Assembly: GCF_042100115.1 (NCBI RefSeq)
Contig: NC_091272.1
Location: 992,001-1,056,000 of the forward strand
Source: Alternaria dauci
Taxonomy: Eukaryota; Ascomycota; Dothideomycetes; Pleosporales; Pleosporaceae
Direction of reading: 5' to 3'
Length of the DNA stretch: 64,000 nt
In this document: one piece after another, positions 31,257 to 43,902 of the stretch
Layout of the letters: every line of letters begins with the position of its first letter
Position numbering within the stretch: the stretch's first letter is position 1
The notes under the pieces: generated by a model
Told to the model about the DNA's origin: nothing
What the model saw: only the letters and a program-made list of their open reading frames with translations
The model's database searches: none
Made by a program: the position numbers and the translations under genes

Positions 31257-34200
31257 ATGGCTGAATCCAAGTCCAACGGCGAGGCATACACGTCGAATAC
31301 GTCATACCCCTATCAAACACAAACCCACAATACCGCCCAATCAGAATCAGAAACGCAGACTCCTGTCCACGGTGTTGTCCGAACCGCTTCTGGCCGTGAA
31401 ACCTACTTCCCTGACGGCCATGCTCATGGCAACCATGGACTCTACTCATCACACTCCTACACACAAGAAACATCAAATTCGACAGGAGTAGGATTGTTCT
31501 CTTCCACTGAAGCGTCCCAATCCCACTCCAAGGAAGAGGAGATTGTACCTCTCAAGGAAGTCAACACATCTAGCTCGTCCGACTCTTCAGAAACAAGATT
31601 TGGATCAAACGGAGAGGCAACCAAGGTCAAGCGGACCGCTACTTTGTCGTCATCCGAAGATGTGGCTCCAAGCAGACTTCAGCGTCGGTCCACACGACCT
31701 GAAATTGACGACGATGGCAGGCGGGAGTTGGCACGCATCTTCACATCAGCTTCGAGAGTGACACAGCAGATGAGCATTGCGCAGCCCAATGATCCGCGTG
31801 TGGACCCCTCTAACGAGGCTTTTGATCTCAGCAAGTTCCTGAACATGTTCCGGAATCAGCTCGAAGGCGAGGGTATCGAGATGAAGAAAGTCAGTGTTGT
31901 CTACAAGAACCTCAACGTTTTTGGTTCCGGCAAAGCTCTCCAGCTTCAGGGCACGGTTGCGGATCTTTTCATGATGCCGTTTCGAGCGAAAGAAATGTTC
32001 GGCAAGTCGGAACGCAAGCAGATTCTACACAGCTTCGACGGTATTATCCGAGCCGGCGAACTGTGTGTAGTGCTTGGACGTCCCGGATCTGGTTGCTCAA
32101 CGCTCTTGAAGGCTCTCACTGGTGAGCTTCATGGTCTGGAGACAGACGACTCGCTTATCCATTACAACGGCATTCCCCAAGAGCGCATGCGCAAGGAATT
32201 CAAGGGTGAGACGGTTTACAACCAGGAAGTCGACAAGCACTTCCCCCACTTGACTGTGGGTCAGACTCTCGAGTTCGCTGCGGCTGTCAGAACACCATCG
32301 AACCGACCTGGTGGAGCCAGCCGTGATGAGTTCTCTCAATTCATGGCCAAGGTGGTCATGGCTGTGCTTGGACTGAGCCACACCTACAATACCAAGGTCG
32401 GAAACGACTTCGTCCGTGGCGTGTCGGGTGGAGAGAGGAAGCGCGTATCAGTCGCAGAAATGTTGCTAGCTGGCGCTCCCTTCGCAGCCTGGGACAACTC
32501 AACTCGTGGATTGGACTCGGCTACTGCGCTGAAGTTCGTCAAGGCTTTGAGGGTCGGCTCTGATCTGGCTGGAGGTGCTGCTGCGGTAGCCATCTACCAG
32601 GCTAGTCAAAGCGTGTACGACCAGTTCGACAAAGCCGCCGTTCTCTACGAAGGTCGTCAGATCTACTTCGGGCCTGCTAGTGAAGCGAAAGCCTACTTTG
32701 AGCGACAAGGATGGTACTGCCCACCTCGACAGACTGCTGGAGACTTCCTCACAGCCGTCACCAACCCAGATGAACGAAAGCCCAAAGAGGGCATGGAGAA
32801 CCGTGTGCCACGTACACCAGAAGAATTTGAAAAGTACTGGCGCGAGTCACCTGAATACAGAGCGGTACTCGAGGAGATCAAGGACTTCGAAGCAGAGAAC
32901 CCGGTCAATGAGCACGGCACTCTAGAGACGCTCCGCCAGCAGAAGAACTACATTCAGGCCAAACACGCACGCCCCAAGTCCCCCTACCTCATCACCGTAC
33001 CGATGCAGATCAAGCTCAACACTCGACGAGCATACCAGCGCATCTGGGGCGACGTAGCCTCTACTGCCACACAAGCCGGTCTCAACGTCGTCATCGCACT
33101 CATTGTCGGTTCCATCTACTTCGGTCACTCTGAAGGCTCCAGCTCATTCCAAGGTCGCGGATCAGTCATCTTCTTGGCCATTCTCTTCAACGCCCTTACG
33201 TCGATTGGTGAAATCTCAGGTCTATACGCACAGCGCCCTATTGTCGAAAAGCACAACTCTTATGCATTCTACCATCCATCGACCGAAGCTGTCGCTGGTA
33301 TTGTTGCCGATATACCAGTCAAGTTCATACAGGCCGTGGTCTTCAACATCATCTTGTACTTCCTGGCACAGCTCCGGTACACCGCTGGACAGTTCTTCTT
33401 GTTCTTCATCGTCACGTACATGGCAACCTTCATCATGGCAGCTATCTTCCGCACAACTGCAGCCGTTACGAAGACCGCGTCGCAGGCCATGGCAGGCGCC
33501 GGTGTCCTGGTGCTCATCCTTGTCATCTACACTGGTTTCGTCATTCGCATTCCCCAGATGCCTGATTGGTTCGGCTGGATTCGATGGATCAATCCCATTG
33601 TAAGATTGTCGCTCGCTTTATTATCATCAAACGCTAACACATTTTCTCTAGTTCTATGCATTCGAGATTCTCCTAGCCAACGAGTTCCATGGAGTCAACT
33701 TCCCTTGCGACGCATTCATCCCCTCGGGTCCCGGATATTCTACGAATGGCAACTCGTTCATCTGCGACACCCAGGGTGCGGTTGCTGGACAGACGTTCAT
33801 CAACGGTGATAGCTTCATTGAAGTATCGTACTCTTACTCTTGGAGTCATGTTTGGCGTAACTTTGGAATCCTTTGGGCTTTCCTGATCTTCTTCTTGGTT
33901 ACCTACTTCATCGCCGTTGAAGTCAACTCTTCTACAACCAACACCGCCGAGCAACTCGTCTTCCGACGTGGTCATGTTCCAGCTTACATGCAACCTGGTT
34001 ACAGCAAGGGTTCGGATGAGGAAGCTGGCGCTGCCGGACGCAGTGACCAAGAAGGTGCTGGCGATCTCAGCGCTATCGAGGAACAAAAGGGTGTTTTTAC
34101 TTGGCGCAATGTCGTCTACGATATTGAGATCAAAGGCGAACCACGCCGATTGCTCGACCATGTCTCTGGCTTCGTCAAGCCTGGAACCATGACCGCCCTT

Positions 34201-36166
34201 ATGGGTGTCTCGGGAGCTGGAAAGACTACACTTTTGGATGTTCTGGCTCAGCGAACCACCATGGGTGTCATCACAGGCGACATGTTCGTCAACGGCAAGC
34301 CTCTCGACCCCGCATTCCAACGCTCAACCGGTTACGTCCAGCAACAGGATCTTCATCTGGAAACCTCCACTGTGCGTGAAGCATTGCAATTCTCCGCCAT
34401 GCTGCGTCAGCCCAAGAGTGTCAGCAAGCAGGAGAAGCACGATTACGTGGAAGAAGTCATCAAGATGCTGAACATGTCCGACTTTGCCGAAGCTGTTGTT
34501 GGTGTTCCTGGTGAGGGCTTGAACGTTGAACAGCGCAAGCTTCTGACAATTGGTGTTGAACTTGCTGCTAAGCCGAAGTTGTTGCTCTTCCTTGACGAGC
34601 CTACTTCGGGTCTCGATTCACAGGTAAATATTCCTACATCAGCTTATATATTGCCGACGATTGCTAACTTTTGTGCAGAGTTCCTGGTCTATCATCGCCT
34701 TCCTCCGCAAGCTCAGCAATGCTGGTCAAGCCATTCTATGTACCATCCATCAGCCCAGCGCCATTCTGTTCCAAGAGTTCGACCGTCTCCTCTTCCTTGC
34801 CCGTGGCGGCAGAACTGTCTACTTTGGCGAACTCGGCGAAAACTCTCGAACACTCCTTGATTACTTCAAGAGAAATGGTGCACGCGATTGCGGTGAAGAT
34901 GAGAACCCGGCTGAGTACATGCTGGAGATTGTGAACGCTGGCAAGAACAACAACGGTCAGGACTGGTTCGACGTCTGGAAAGCAAGCGAAGAAGCCAATG
35001 GCGTTCAGCAGCAAATCGATCAACTCCACGAGTCCAAGAAACATGAGAACCTCGACATCTCATCGGAAACTGGTGGGGGCGAGTTCGCCATGCCACTGAC
35101 AACGCAAATCGTGGAGTGCACATACCGTGCCTTCCAGCAGTATTGGCGCATGCCCAGTTACGTCATGGCCAAGTTCGGTCTCTGCACCATCGCTGGCCTC
35201 TTCATCGGTTTCTCCTTCTACCAGGCCAACACGACGCTTGCAGGCATGCAGACCATCATCTTCGCGGTCTTTATGCTTACAACCATCTTCTCGTCGCTTG
35301 TGCAACAGATCCAACCCCTCTTCATCACGCAACGTTCTCTCTACGAGTCCCGCGAGAGACCGTCAAAGGCCTACAGTTGGATCGCCTTCATGATGGCTAA
35401 TATCATTGTGGAGATCCCATACGGTGTCATCGCTGGTATTCTTACATTTGCGACCTTCTACTACCCGGTCGTCGGCGCGAGCCAGTCCAGTGAACGCCAG
35501 GGCTTGGTCCTGCTCTTCTGCGTGCAACTCCTCATCTACACGTCCACGTTCGCCGACATGACCATTGCAGCGCTACCCAATGCGGAGACAGCATCAGGTC
35601 TCGTCTCGCTGCTCACACTCATGAGCATCCTGTTCAACGGTGTTTTGCAGCCTCCGGGCCAACTCCCCGGCTTCTGGATGTTCATGTACCGCGTTAGTCC
35701 GTTCACGTACTGGATCGGTGGCATGGTCTCCACCATGCTTTCTGGTCGACGAGTCGTCTGTAGCGCAGACGAAGTTTCCGTCTTTGACCCACCGGCTGGC
35801 CAGACGTGCGGCGCCTATCTAGCCGATTACGCTGCTGCCGCGGGTGGTAGCATCCAGAACCCGGAGGCGACCGCTAGCTGCAACTATTGCTCTTTGAGCA
35901 ACGCCGACCAGTTCCTGGCTGGTTCGTCCATCTACTACGGCGAGCGATGGAGGAACTTTGGCATCATGTTTGCTTTCATTGGTTTCAATATTTTCCTTGC
36001 CATTCTTGCTTACTACCTATTCCGCGTTGCCAACCTCAGCTCGCTCAAGAGCCTCCTTAATAAGAAGAAGGGTGCTGCGAAGGCGAAGGAGGGTGTGGAG
36101 CAGACAGCGCAGCAGGGCGCTCACCCTGGACAGCGAAGTGGAGAAAAGGATGCTGGCACCGCTTGA
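31257..36166 (+). CDS. Full-size PDR-type ABC transporter (ABC-G), multidrug efflux
   Basis: Plasma-membrane ATP-driven exporter of the CDR1/AtrB/PMR1 class, typically exporting azoles, plant defence compounds or lipids. Proposed exons are 31257-33599, 33652-34623 and 34679-36166; both introns are phase 0 (GTAAGA to TAG, GTAAAT to CAG), giving 1600 aa. Order is NBD1-TMD1-NBD2-TMD2. NBD1 has the PDR-type degenerate Walker [10 protein letters not shown] (about 274), signature VSGGERKRV and [16 protein letters not shown]2 has a canonical Walker [10 protein letters not shown] (about 966), degenerate signature LNVEQRKLL and Walker [16 protein letters not shown]. This asymmetry is the normal PDR arrangement. 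Each TMD has about six segments, and the last large loop is cysteine-rich ([22 protein letters not shown]). The first 150 residues are Ser/Thr-rich. Substrate cannot be told. Confidence 0.96.
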
Positions 36167-36470
36167 ACTCCATAAGATTGTTAACTATGGAGAGTGGTGT
36201 GGTTCTCGTTCGTGCCTATAGATCTTTGGGTTATTTGGTTTAATCGGTATAGTTAATACTAATTCCCTATCTTCAAATCCATGTTCTGCGATGCCTATAG
36301 GTGACGATATTCGTCCTTGTAAATGAGAAAACGACAAGAACGGTCCTGGTACAGTCCCGACCAGAGCCTCGGTACAGAGATACCTCCTGGGTATATCCAT
36401 GGAGGTTTCGGCCTGTTGTAGCTCCGAGCGGTATTCTCGAAGGGTTCGCCGTTGAGCCTCATGAACGCAC
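36167..36470. other. 3' flank of the ABC transporter gene
   Basis: No gene. Contains the polyadenylation region of the transporter (AT-rich GGTTTAATCGGTATAGTTAA near 36237). Confidence 0.4.
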
Positions 36471-36763
36471 GCACGCCATGCAAGGGAAATATCAAACGCT
36501 GCCGCCCGTACTTGCCTTGGTACAGGATCGCTGTGAGATGAAAAGATTAAACGCTTCTGCAGTTGTCAAGTAGAGTATCGCCATATAACAGGAAGACTAA
36601 ATAAGCTCTCTACAATCGCCTACATAGCGTATTACTATGCAACAGCGACATTAAACACTCTCCCTGTAGTTACCTGGGCAGAGTGTTACTGTATAGTAGA
36701 AAAATAAAACGCTCCTTGTAGTTGCCTAGGTACGGTCTTCGAGTCTTCCCTTGTATGGCGTGC
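36471..36763. mobile_element. MITE-like element, copy 4 (293 bp, longest copy)
   Basis: The left end GCACGCCATGCAAGGGAAAT and the right end TTCCCTTGTATGGCGTGC form a clear terminal inverted repeat. Between them are about five head-to-tail monomers of roughly 50-55 bp, each opening AAACGCT, AAATAAGCT or AAACACTC. Each continues with a GTAGTTGCCTAGGTA-like core and a GTATCGCCATATAACAGGAA-like end. No open frame. It lies between the ABC transporter and the beta-glucosidase gene. No obvious target-site duplication could be read. Confidence 0.82.
36490..36735 (+). repeat. Tandem ~53-bp monomers inside copy 4
   Basis: Unit starts at about 36493 (CAAACGCTGCC), 36548 (AAACGCTTCT), 36599 (AAATAAGCTC), 36652 (AAACACTCTCC) and 36705 (AAAACGCTCC), so spacing is about 51-55 bp. 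The monomer end (CTATATAACAGGA or TTGTATAGC) resembles the element terminus CCTTGTATGGCGTGC, which suggests the terminal repeat and the internal unit share an origin. Confidence 0.7.
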
Positions 36764-38073
36764 AGGACTGGTACAAGAAGATCATGGTCAAGGCGTGCGC
36801 TCGTGACCTCTCGCCAATTTGCGAGATTTTACATGCCATAGCTTCTCTCCACTCTGTCACTGTAGGGCAAGGGTGCTTTCTTGCAGCCTCAAATGAGTAC
36901 AGCACGTACAAATGCGACTACGATCCCTTAGTAGATACGTTTCCCGTAGATAGCAGCGCCACAGGAAGGATGTGGAGTTCTCAACTCTTTACTTCTCAAC
37001 TGGTCTGCATGCCCGATTGAGTATGCCGAATCGATTGAGCTCACCGATTCATGACATTACGTACGAGCGTCCCACTACGCATAGACGAAAACGGTGCGCT
37101 ATCCTCAACCAAGACCGGTGTTAGGCTATCGCCGTGCGAGAAGTTTGAAGCTGCCAATAACCGCAACCTGACAATCTCCACTCGGCTTGAGGCTCATCTT
37201 CGGCACAGATCGTTTTGCGGGGAAGTGTCTTGTGGAGCACCGGAGCGATCCCCATGTTACGACGCTGGGGTTTTCCAGGATGTGTTTCTGTTGTCGGTTT
37301 AGCGTCTACTGAATTTCAACGCTTCCTCCGACGCTTGCCCCAAGCACGGAAAATTTCTCTGCCCCCGAGTACCTCGTGACGATGCCATGCCGACGGTCGT
37401 CGGGACTTTTTGTCGGCAACACACGGTGTAGTGTAGGACCTCCAGCATCTTGCCCCGCTTTGTGATGAGCAGACAAGCCTGGAGACGTGAAGCTTGGCCG
37501 TGCATGGTCGCATGTTGCGCGGTTTCCCCATGTGCATGAGTCGTCATGGAAAGTGTACCGACGTGTTATGCGGAGACGAATGCCGAAGAACTGGAGACGG
37601 ATGCCGAAGAATCCTTTGTCGATGAAACCTCCAGTTCCAGAGAGATGGTTCGTAGCACGTGGAAATGGCAGCATCCTTACAATCTGACGCGCGAGACAGC
37701 TGATCGTTCGAAGATGACTGCAGCAACGCGAAGCGACTCGCTGCTCCAAGTAATGAACTTCATTCACGATCCCCACGAATTTGCGCGAGTCAATCAACCC
37801 ACTCCGACCTCTTCGTTTTTCCTTCTCCACCGAACATCTGCCGACGCGCATACAGACGTCCGACCACTATCTTGGCAGCCGCTACGCTACCTTGAGATGA
37901 CGTCGTGTGGCTAGCAACCAGGACGCCATTGGTATGGTACGGGTATGTGGAGACTCCGCAACCCGGACGGGCAAACTTCGGTACATGGTTGTGGTTGCCT
38001 CACTGGCATCTAGCTGTACGATTCGGATCGTGAACTGCCACCGGCGGACGAGTATGCGCCGAGAGAGAAGCAG
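36764..38073. other. Intergenic region upstream of the beta-glucosidase gene
   Basis: 1.3 kb. One plus-strand ATG frame (37546-37914) encodes 122 aa without family features; I do not call it a gene. A short tandem duplication (GGAGACGAATGCCGAAGAA-like, 18 bp twice) lies at about 37572-37610. Confidence 0.4.
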
Positions 38074-38080
38074 TATATAA
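38074..38080 (+). promoter_or_regulatory. TATA box of the GH3 beta-glucosidase gene
   Basis: TATATAA lies 66-72 bp upstream of the ATG at 38146, in GCAGTATATAAGTACTC. Position and sequence fit a core promoter of an inducible gene. Confidence 0.6.
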
Positions 38081-38145
38081 GTACTCAGGTGTAGAACGGC
38101 AAATGGCTATCCAGGCACTCGATTCACCTTTGGCAATCCGGAATC

Positions 38146-40658
38146 ATGGCACCCTCCCTCGTCTCTACTGTGCTCAAGGGCTCTGCCCTCCTGGCTGCAG
38201 TAAATGCTCAGAACTTTGGTGGTAGCGGCGGCCGTGATGAAGATGCGTTTCAGTACGTACAGCCGCTCAACACTACCATCTTGACCGAGTATGGTTCCTC
38301 TCCACCTGTTTACCCTTCGCGTAAGTCATCCTCCATCACCCAGTATGGTCATAATCAATCTAACCCTTTGCAGCAAACATCACTGGCGCTGGTGGTTGGG
38401 AGATGGGCCTCGAGAAGGCGAAAGCCTTCGTAGCCCAGCTCACTATTGAGGAGAAGGCTGACATGGTCACTGGTCAAGCCGGACCTTGCGTTGGCAACAT
38501 TGTTGCCATCCCCCGCATTGGCTTCCCAGGCCTGTGTCTTCAGGACGGACCTCTTGGAATTCGTGTTGCCGACTACGCCAGCGTCTTCTCTGCTGGTGTA
38601 TCTGCCGGAGCTACATGGGACAAGGCCATCATGTACGAGCGTGGTCATGCCATGGGTGAGGAGTTCAGGGCCAAGGGTTCTCAGATCTTCTTGGGTCCGG
38701 TCGCCGGTCCTCTTGGACGTTCTGGCTACGCAGGCCGCAATTGGGAAGGATTCTCGTCTGACCCTTATCTCAGCGGCGTTGCCATGGAAAAGACAATCAA
38801 CGGTATTCAAGACGCGGGTGTGCAAGCCTGCGCAAAGCACTGGATTGGCAATGAGCAAGAGGTTCTCCGCAACCCTCTCTACGAGAACGAGGACGACCCA
38901 TCAGAGACAACCACTGCAGCTCTCTCATCGAATATCGATGACCGTACCATGCACGAGCTCTACATGTGGCCATTCGCCAACGCAGCCAAGGCCCGTGCTG
39001 CCAGCTTCATGTGCTCATACCAGAGGATCAACGGATCTTACGGATGCCAGAACTCCGCCGCACAGAACGGTCTGCTCAAGACTGAGCTTGGTTTCCAGGG
39101 CTACATCATGTCTGATTGGGGTGCCACCCACGCCGGTGTTGCCTCCATTGAGGCCGGTCTTGACATGAACATGCCTGGTGGACTTGGTTCCTACGGCATG
39201 GCCTTTGGCATCCCCTCCTACTTTGGCGGCAACATCACTGCTGCTGTCAACAACGGCAGTCTCGACATTTCCCGTGTCGACGACATGATCCTGCGTATCA
39301 TGACTCCCTACTTCCAGCTCGGCCAAGATAGGGACTTCCCCACGATCGACCCCTCCAGCGGTGACCTCAACACCTTCTCGCCCCGCAGCACGTGGACCCG
39401 CGAGTTCAACCTCACTGGCGAAGTTAGCCGTGATGTCCGTGGCAACCACGGTGAGCTGATCCGCCGACATGGTGCCGCCGGCAGCGTCCTTTTGAAGAAC
39501 ATCGACCGCACCCTGCCCCTCAAGGCTCCTCGCAACGTCGCTGTCTTCGGTAACGATGCAAGCGAGCCAGTCCGCAGCTCCGTTCTCAACCAGCAGAACT
39601 ACGAGTTTGGCAGTCTCTTCGCCGGCGGCGGCTCTGGTACCGGTCAATTCAGCTACATGGTCACCCCTCTCCGTGCCATTCAGGACCGTGTCGCCGCAGA
39701 TGGTGGCATCACTCAGTTCTTCCTCAACAACACGCACATCATCTCCAACAACGTCAGCCAGCTTGTCATTCCCCGCGCGATCCCTGAAGTCTGCATCGTC
39801 ATGCTCAAGACTTGGGCTGAGGAGGGTGCGGACCGTGCTCACCTCGCAAACGACTGGGACGGTGACAAGGTTGTCGAGTCTGTTGCCTCTTACTGCAACA
39901 ACACTGTTGTTGTTACTCACTCTGCTGGTATCAACACCCTCCCATGGTCTGACCACCCCAACGTTACCGCTATCCTCGCAGCCCACTTCCCTGGTCAGGA
40001 GTCTGGAAACTCGCTCGTCGACATTCTCTACGGACACGTCAACCCTTCTGGTCACCTTCCTTACACTATTGCCAACAACGGCTCTGACTGGAATGCTCCT
40101 CCCACCACTGCCATCAACACCACTGGATATGCTGACTGGCAGAGCTGGTTCGACGAGAAGCTCGAGATTGACTACCGCCACTTCGATCTCCAGAACATGT
40201 CTGTCCGCTACGAATTCGGTTTCGGTCTCTCGTACACCACCTTTGAGATCTCCGACATTGAGTCTTCTCCTCTTGAGCACAACATCACTTCTTACCCTGA
40301 GCAGCTTCCTATCCAGCCCGGTGGTAACCCCGCTCTCTGGGAGGCCATTTACAACGTCACTGTCTCTGTCGCCAACACTGGCGATGTTGCCGGTGCTGTT
40401 GTTCCTCAGCTCTACGTCGGCCTTCCCTCTTCCGCACCTGCTGGTACACCCATCCGCCAGCTCCGCGGTTTCGAGAAGGTCTACCTTGAGGAGGGCGAGA
40501 GCCAGAAGGTTCACTTTGAGCTTCAGCGTAGGGACCTGAGCTACTGGGATGTTGTCAGCCAGCAGTGGGTCATCCCCGAGGGCGAGTTCACCATCTGGGT
40601 TGGTCTCAGCAGCCGTGACCTGAAGGTTCAGGACAGCTTCACCGTTGTTGGACAGTAG
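38146..40658 (+). CDS. Secreted beta-glucosidase, GH3
   Basis: Releases glucose from the non-reducing end of cellobiose and related glucosides; family members can also deglucosylate plant saponins. Proposed exons are 38146-38320 and 38374-40658 (819 aa). A signal peptide spans about residues 1-21 (MAPSLVSTVLKGSALLAAVN). The GH3 barrel shows LQDGPLGIRVADY, GPVAGPLGRSGYAGRNWEGF, KHWIGNEQE and the catalytic aspartate in IMSDWGATHAG (about residue 306). The alpha/beta sandwich domain follows (GAAGSVLLKNIDRTLPL, HFPGQESGNSLVDILYG). The C-terminal fibronectin-III-like domain has YEFGFGLSYTTFEIS, VPQLYVGLPSSAP and LRGFEKVYLEEGE. Many NxS/T sites. It is longer at its N-terminus and close to extracellular BGL1-type enzymes. 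The intron is 53 bp (GTAAGT to CAG). Confidence 0.96.
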
Positions 40659-42563
40659 ATGGATATTCCCAAGAGGGATTAGCATGTGATGTTAGATTAA
40701 TGACCACGCCACGATAATGTATAAGTTTAACGCATGACCCTCTCTCCCTTGTGAAGATCGACTCCACTTTGATGCTGAACGCTTATCTTGTGAGAATGAC
40801 ATGTTCACCACCAACTCTCCAGCGCTTCACAGAATCCCTCACCAAGAAATCCCGAGCTTCTACTGCACCAGCACGCCGAAGTGACATTGACACCGGAACA
40901 AGCCGGGCAACCTTTCGTTAATGCACAAGGCAACGCGAGCTGGATTCCCAGAAGCCAATCGCCGTTCCCGGGCCCACACTGCAGCAACATGCGCCGTCGT
41001 AGTGACCGGCAGCCGTCTCAGATCCCGAAATCGCTGGAGTGACATCGCACCGACACACATGATCGGGAGACCTTCCATTAAGGCGCAAGGCCATGCTGCT
41101 CGGGTCTGAGGGGCTGCTGGCCGGACGGGCGACTGCAGCTAGGGCTGATGGAACTTGGTGACATCAAGTGAAGTGAGTACATGAGAAGATGAAAATCCGA
41201 TCTGAAAGCTGTTAGTGAAGAAATCCAAAGTGGTGAGATGTTGACTTACACTTCGCTGCTAGCTACAAGTGTCACCCATGTTTCCGTCGATTCGAGTGGA
41301 GGTTGATGGTTGAATGTGTATGGAAAGCGATGCAGACTGAGATGATGTTGGGATTTCAGACAGGATGCGCAGGTGAGTGTTTGTTGTAGCAAAGGCGCTG
41401 TTTTGTGGAGTGATGGTAACAACATTTGACCATGTTGATGGACGCGGCAGACTGTTGAATTTTTGTTTGGATACTATCGCGGTGCTAGCTTGGGTTTGGT
41501 GGGAGCTCAACTCGCTTGTAAGCGTCAGTAGCAGCAGATGCGATATGGAGTTGATAATACTTGTAGTCGCCGAATTGAATGATTATAGTACATCAGTCGT
41601 GGTTGTGGTAAGTCGGCCGGCTTCAAAAGATGAGTGAGGCGACTGATTTGCGATCTTCGCAGTGATGGTCGCATGAAATGATAGTTGCCATGATGAAGAA
41701 TGGCTTGAGGAGTAACAAGCAACAAGCTTGAGCTTGTACAACTGATGTAAGTGTAGGGTAGAAGTGATGGAGGTGAGTGGGCAGCGGTATTTTTATAGTC
41801 AGCTCCAACGAGCTCGCTTCCTGGTCTCGTGATATCTAGATTGGACCCTGGATAGCTGGGCGACGTAATCTGTGCCCTTGAAAAGTGGGGCGTATTTTGG
41901 TGTTGCAGTAAGTTACAGTAAAGGTGAAGGTGAAAGAGAGAGGGAAATAGAGCTAGTAAGAGCAGCGATGTGGGAATCCTTAATATAGGCATAGAAAAAA
42001 TTGTCGATACTTGAACAGTCTCACCTAGTTGCTTATGCAGATGAGCACAGGAATTGATATAGCTCTTGATTGATAGTATCTGAAGCAATGCGCGAGAGAG
42101 AGCTGAAGAATGAGCAGTAACATCAAGGAAAAGGGAACAAGAGGGATACAACAACGTATCAGGGTTTCTTCCATCGTGTACACCGTCTCAACGGACGTAA
42201 CGAGAGAAGTAGGAGAAAATGCAAGGTCCGTTACCTGCTCCTACCCTGTCCAGCATTCTACGGGTGGCACACCTACGCTTCGATGAGAAAGGCTTGAGAA
42301 TTCATCGACTCAAGTGATTCAAGGGACAACTCGGTATGATTGTAGTATACACGAGTTTCCAGGGCTGCACACATGCATGTTGGTGGAGTGAAGACGCAAG
42401 CGGAAGTCCGAGGCACGTTCCAATCGGAGAAACCTCGGCATCCATCCCCGAAAGTGCAGTCGCATAGTCGCGAACTCAAGCTCGCTCCCAGCATCAACGC
42501 CAAAGAGCCTCCACTCCAGTCTCCAACTTCCTCACACGCGCACGACGCGCCAATCGCTCCAAA
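40659..42563. other. Intergenic region, 1.9 kb, between GH3 and cdc73
   Basis: Minus-strand frames at 41259-41510 and 41525-42154 are Ser/Thr/Leu-rich, lack a convincing ATG or family match and are not called. No RNA gene or local-family repeat seen. Confidence 0.4.
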
Positions 42564-43902
42564 ATGGCCGCAGCAGAAGCCGAAGTCGCCGACGCGCTCT
42601 ACAACCTCCGCCTGAGCATCAAAGCCAGCGCAACACCAATCCTTACCACGAGCGCCGAACCCACACCTGCCGACACCGTCACTGATCTCTCCCTCGCAAC
42701 ACACGTATCCTTCAATACCGACTCGGGCGACCACAGAGTCTTTGCGCTGAACACGCCCACGCGCTTTGCCCCAGATGGCAAGGCGGTTGATTTGCGCAGC
42801 TGCTACTTCGCGTGGCTGAACAAGGACGCTTCTGTTACCGATTACTTTGCCGCTGTCCAGACAATCAACGAGGAGCTGCCAAGTGGTGCGGGAGGGAGTG
42901 TCCAGAACCTGACGTTTGCACAGAAGATTGAGCTTATTGCTTGGTTGAGCGGAGAGACGGAGAGCAGCGATAGCATCGCTCCCATCGATGAAGGTGCGCT
43001 GGCAGCGGCCGCTGGTAATGCAGCGGCTATCGCAGGCGGAAAGGGTGTCCCAGTTGACGGAGGAAGAGGCGCCAAAGTAGGGAGCGCGGGCAAGATGGTG
43101 GATGCGCGGCTACTGCAAATCTACGATGGAGAGAGAAAGATGGGAGACCACAACAGCGTCTTGAGAGGATCCAAGAACGTCGTATGTATCCTTCAGCTTG
43201 CTGACAGTGTCACGACGGTAGACTAACGCAGACCAGGACTTCTCACCTTACCGCAAGATCGCCAGTACATTCCTCCGCTCACGCCCCGACGCCAACAAAA
43301 TCCCCGCGCCCCAGCCCGCCCTGGTCGCGAACCTCCAGAAGCGTCCGCAGCGCCGTCTGCAACCCATCATTCTCCTTTCCCCATCCGCCTCGTCCCTCCT
43401 CCGCACCTCGAACGCGAAAACCTTCCTGAGCGACGGCGTCTTCGTTCCACCCAATACCACAGACTCGTCCAGCACATCTGCCTCAGCCAACATGATCCAG
43501 ATCCAACGTCTCCTCCCCTCCATTTCGTCACAACCCTTGACATTCATCTGCGTTGATTCCACCGCCAGTTTCAAGCCTACGTACTGGAGCCGTGTCGTTG
43601 CCATCTTCACTACAGGCCAGCTCTGGCAGTTCAAGAGCTACAAATACACTCAGCCAGCTGAGTTGTTTGCAAACTACCCGGGCATCTTTGTAGGCTGGAG
43701 CTCGGAAGAGCCGCCGGAGACGGTCAAGCAGTTGGGTAGGGGTGTGCTGCCCGTTGGCGTGGACAAGTGGACGGGTAGCGAAAAGGGCAGGTGGAGGGAC
43801 CGCGAGGTTGTCGAGAGGATCTGGGGCAGGATTGAAGAGGGCATGCGCAAGGGAGGTTGGACCAGAGACGGACCTGGTCTCGCTGGGCAGCAGGGGCGAT
43901 AA
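42564..43902 (+). CDS. cdc73: CDC73, RNA polymerase II-associated Paf1 complex subunit
   Basis: Component of the Paf1 complex, which couples transcription elongation to histone H2B ubiquitylation and H3K4/K36 methylation in the nucleus. Proposed exons are 42564-43181 and 43237-43902 (427 aa; yeast Cdc73 is 393). The N-terminal half includes DLRSCYFAWLNKDASVTDYF and FAQKIELIAWLSGETESSD, the latter close to the conserved Cdc73 block. The C-terminal Ras-like domain (from about residue 240) shows QPIILLSPSASSLLRTSNAK, PLTFICVDSTASFKPTYWSR, VVAIFTTGQLWQFKSYK and FANYPGIFVGW, ending in GRGVLPVGVDKW. The 55-bp intron (GTATGT to CAG) is phase 0. Tail to tail with leu1. Confidence 0.94.

Noticed and set aside
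33673..34320. 215-codon frame antisense to the ABC transporter
   Set aside because: Overlaps well-supported exons on the other strand; no motif.
36471..36763. Possibility that the 53-bp monomer array is a minisatellite unrelated to transposition
   Set aside because: The same unit recurs at four other loci always bounded by inverted ends with the GCACGCC-type terminus, which a simple minisatellite would not show.
37306..37851. 181-codon minus-strand frame upstream of the beta-glucosidase
   Set aside because: Composition and lack of family features point to a chance frame; the overlapping plus-strand frame at 37546-37914 is equally unsupported.
39015..40685. 556-codon open frame antisense to the beta-glucosidase gene
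   Set aside because: It mirrors the GH3 coding region. Strong C-ending codon preference on the sense strand removes antisense stops, and the translation is Val/Asp/Leu-monotonous without any domain.
41525..42154. 209-codon minus-strand frame in the GH3-cdc73 gap
   Set aside because: No convincing ATG, Ser/Leu/His-rich chance composition, no signal peptide at a plausible start, no splice support.
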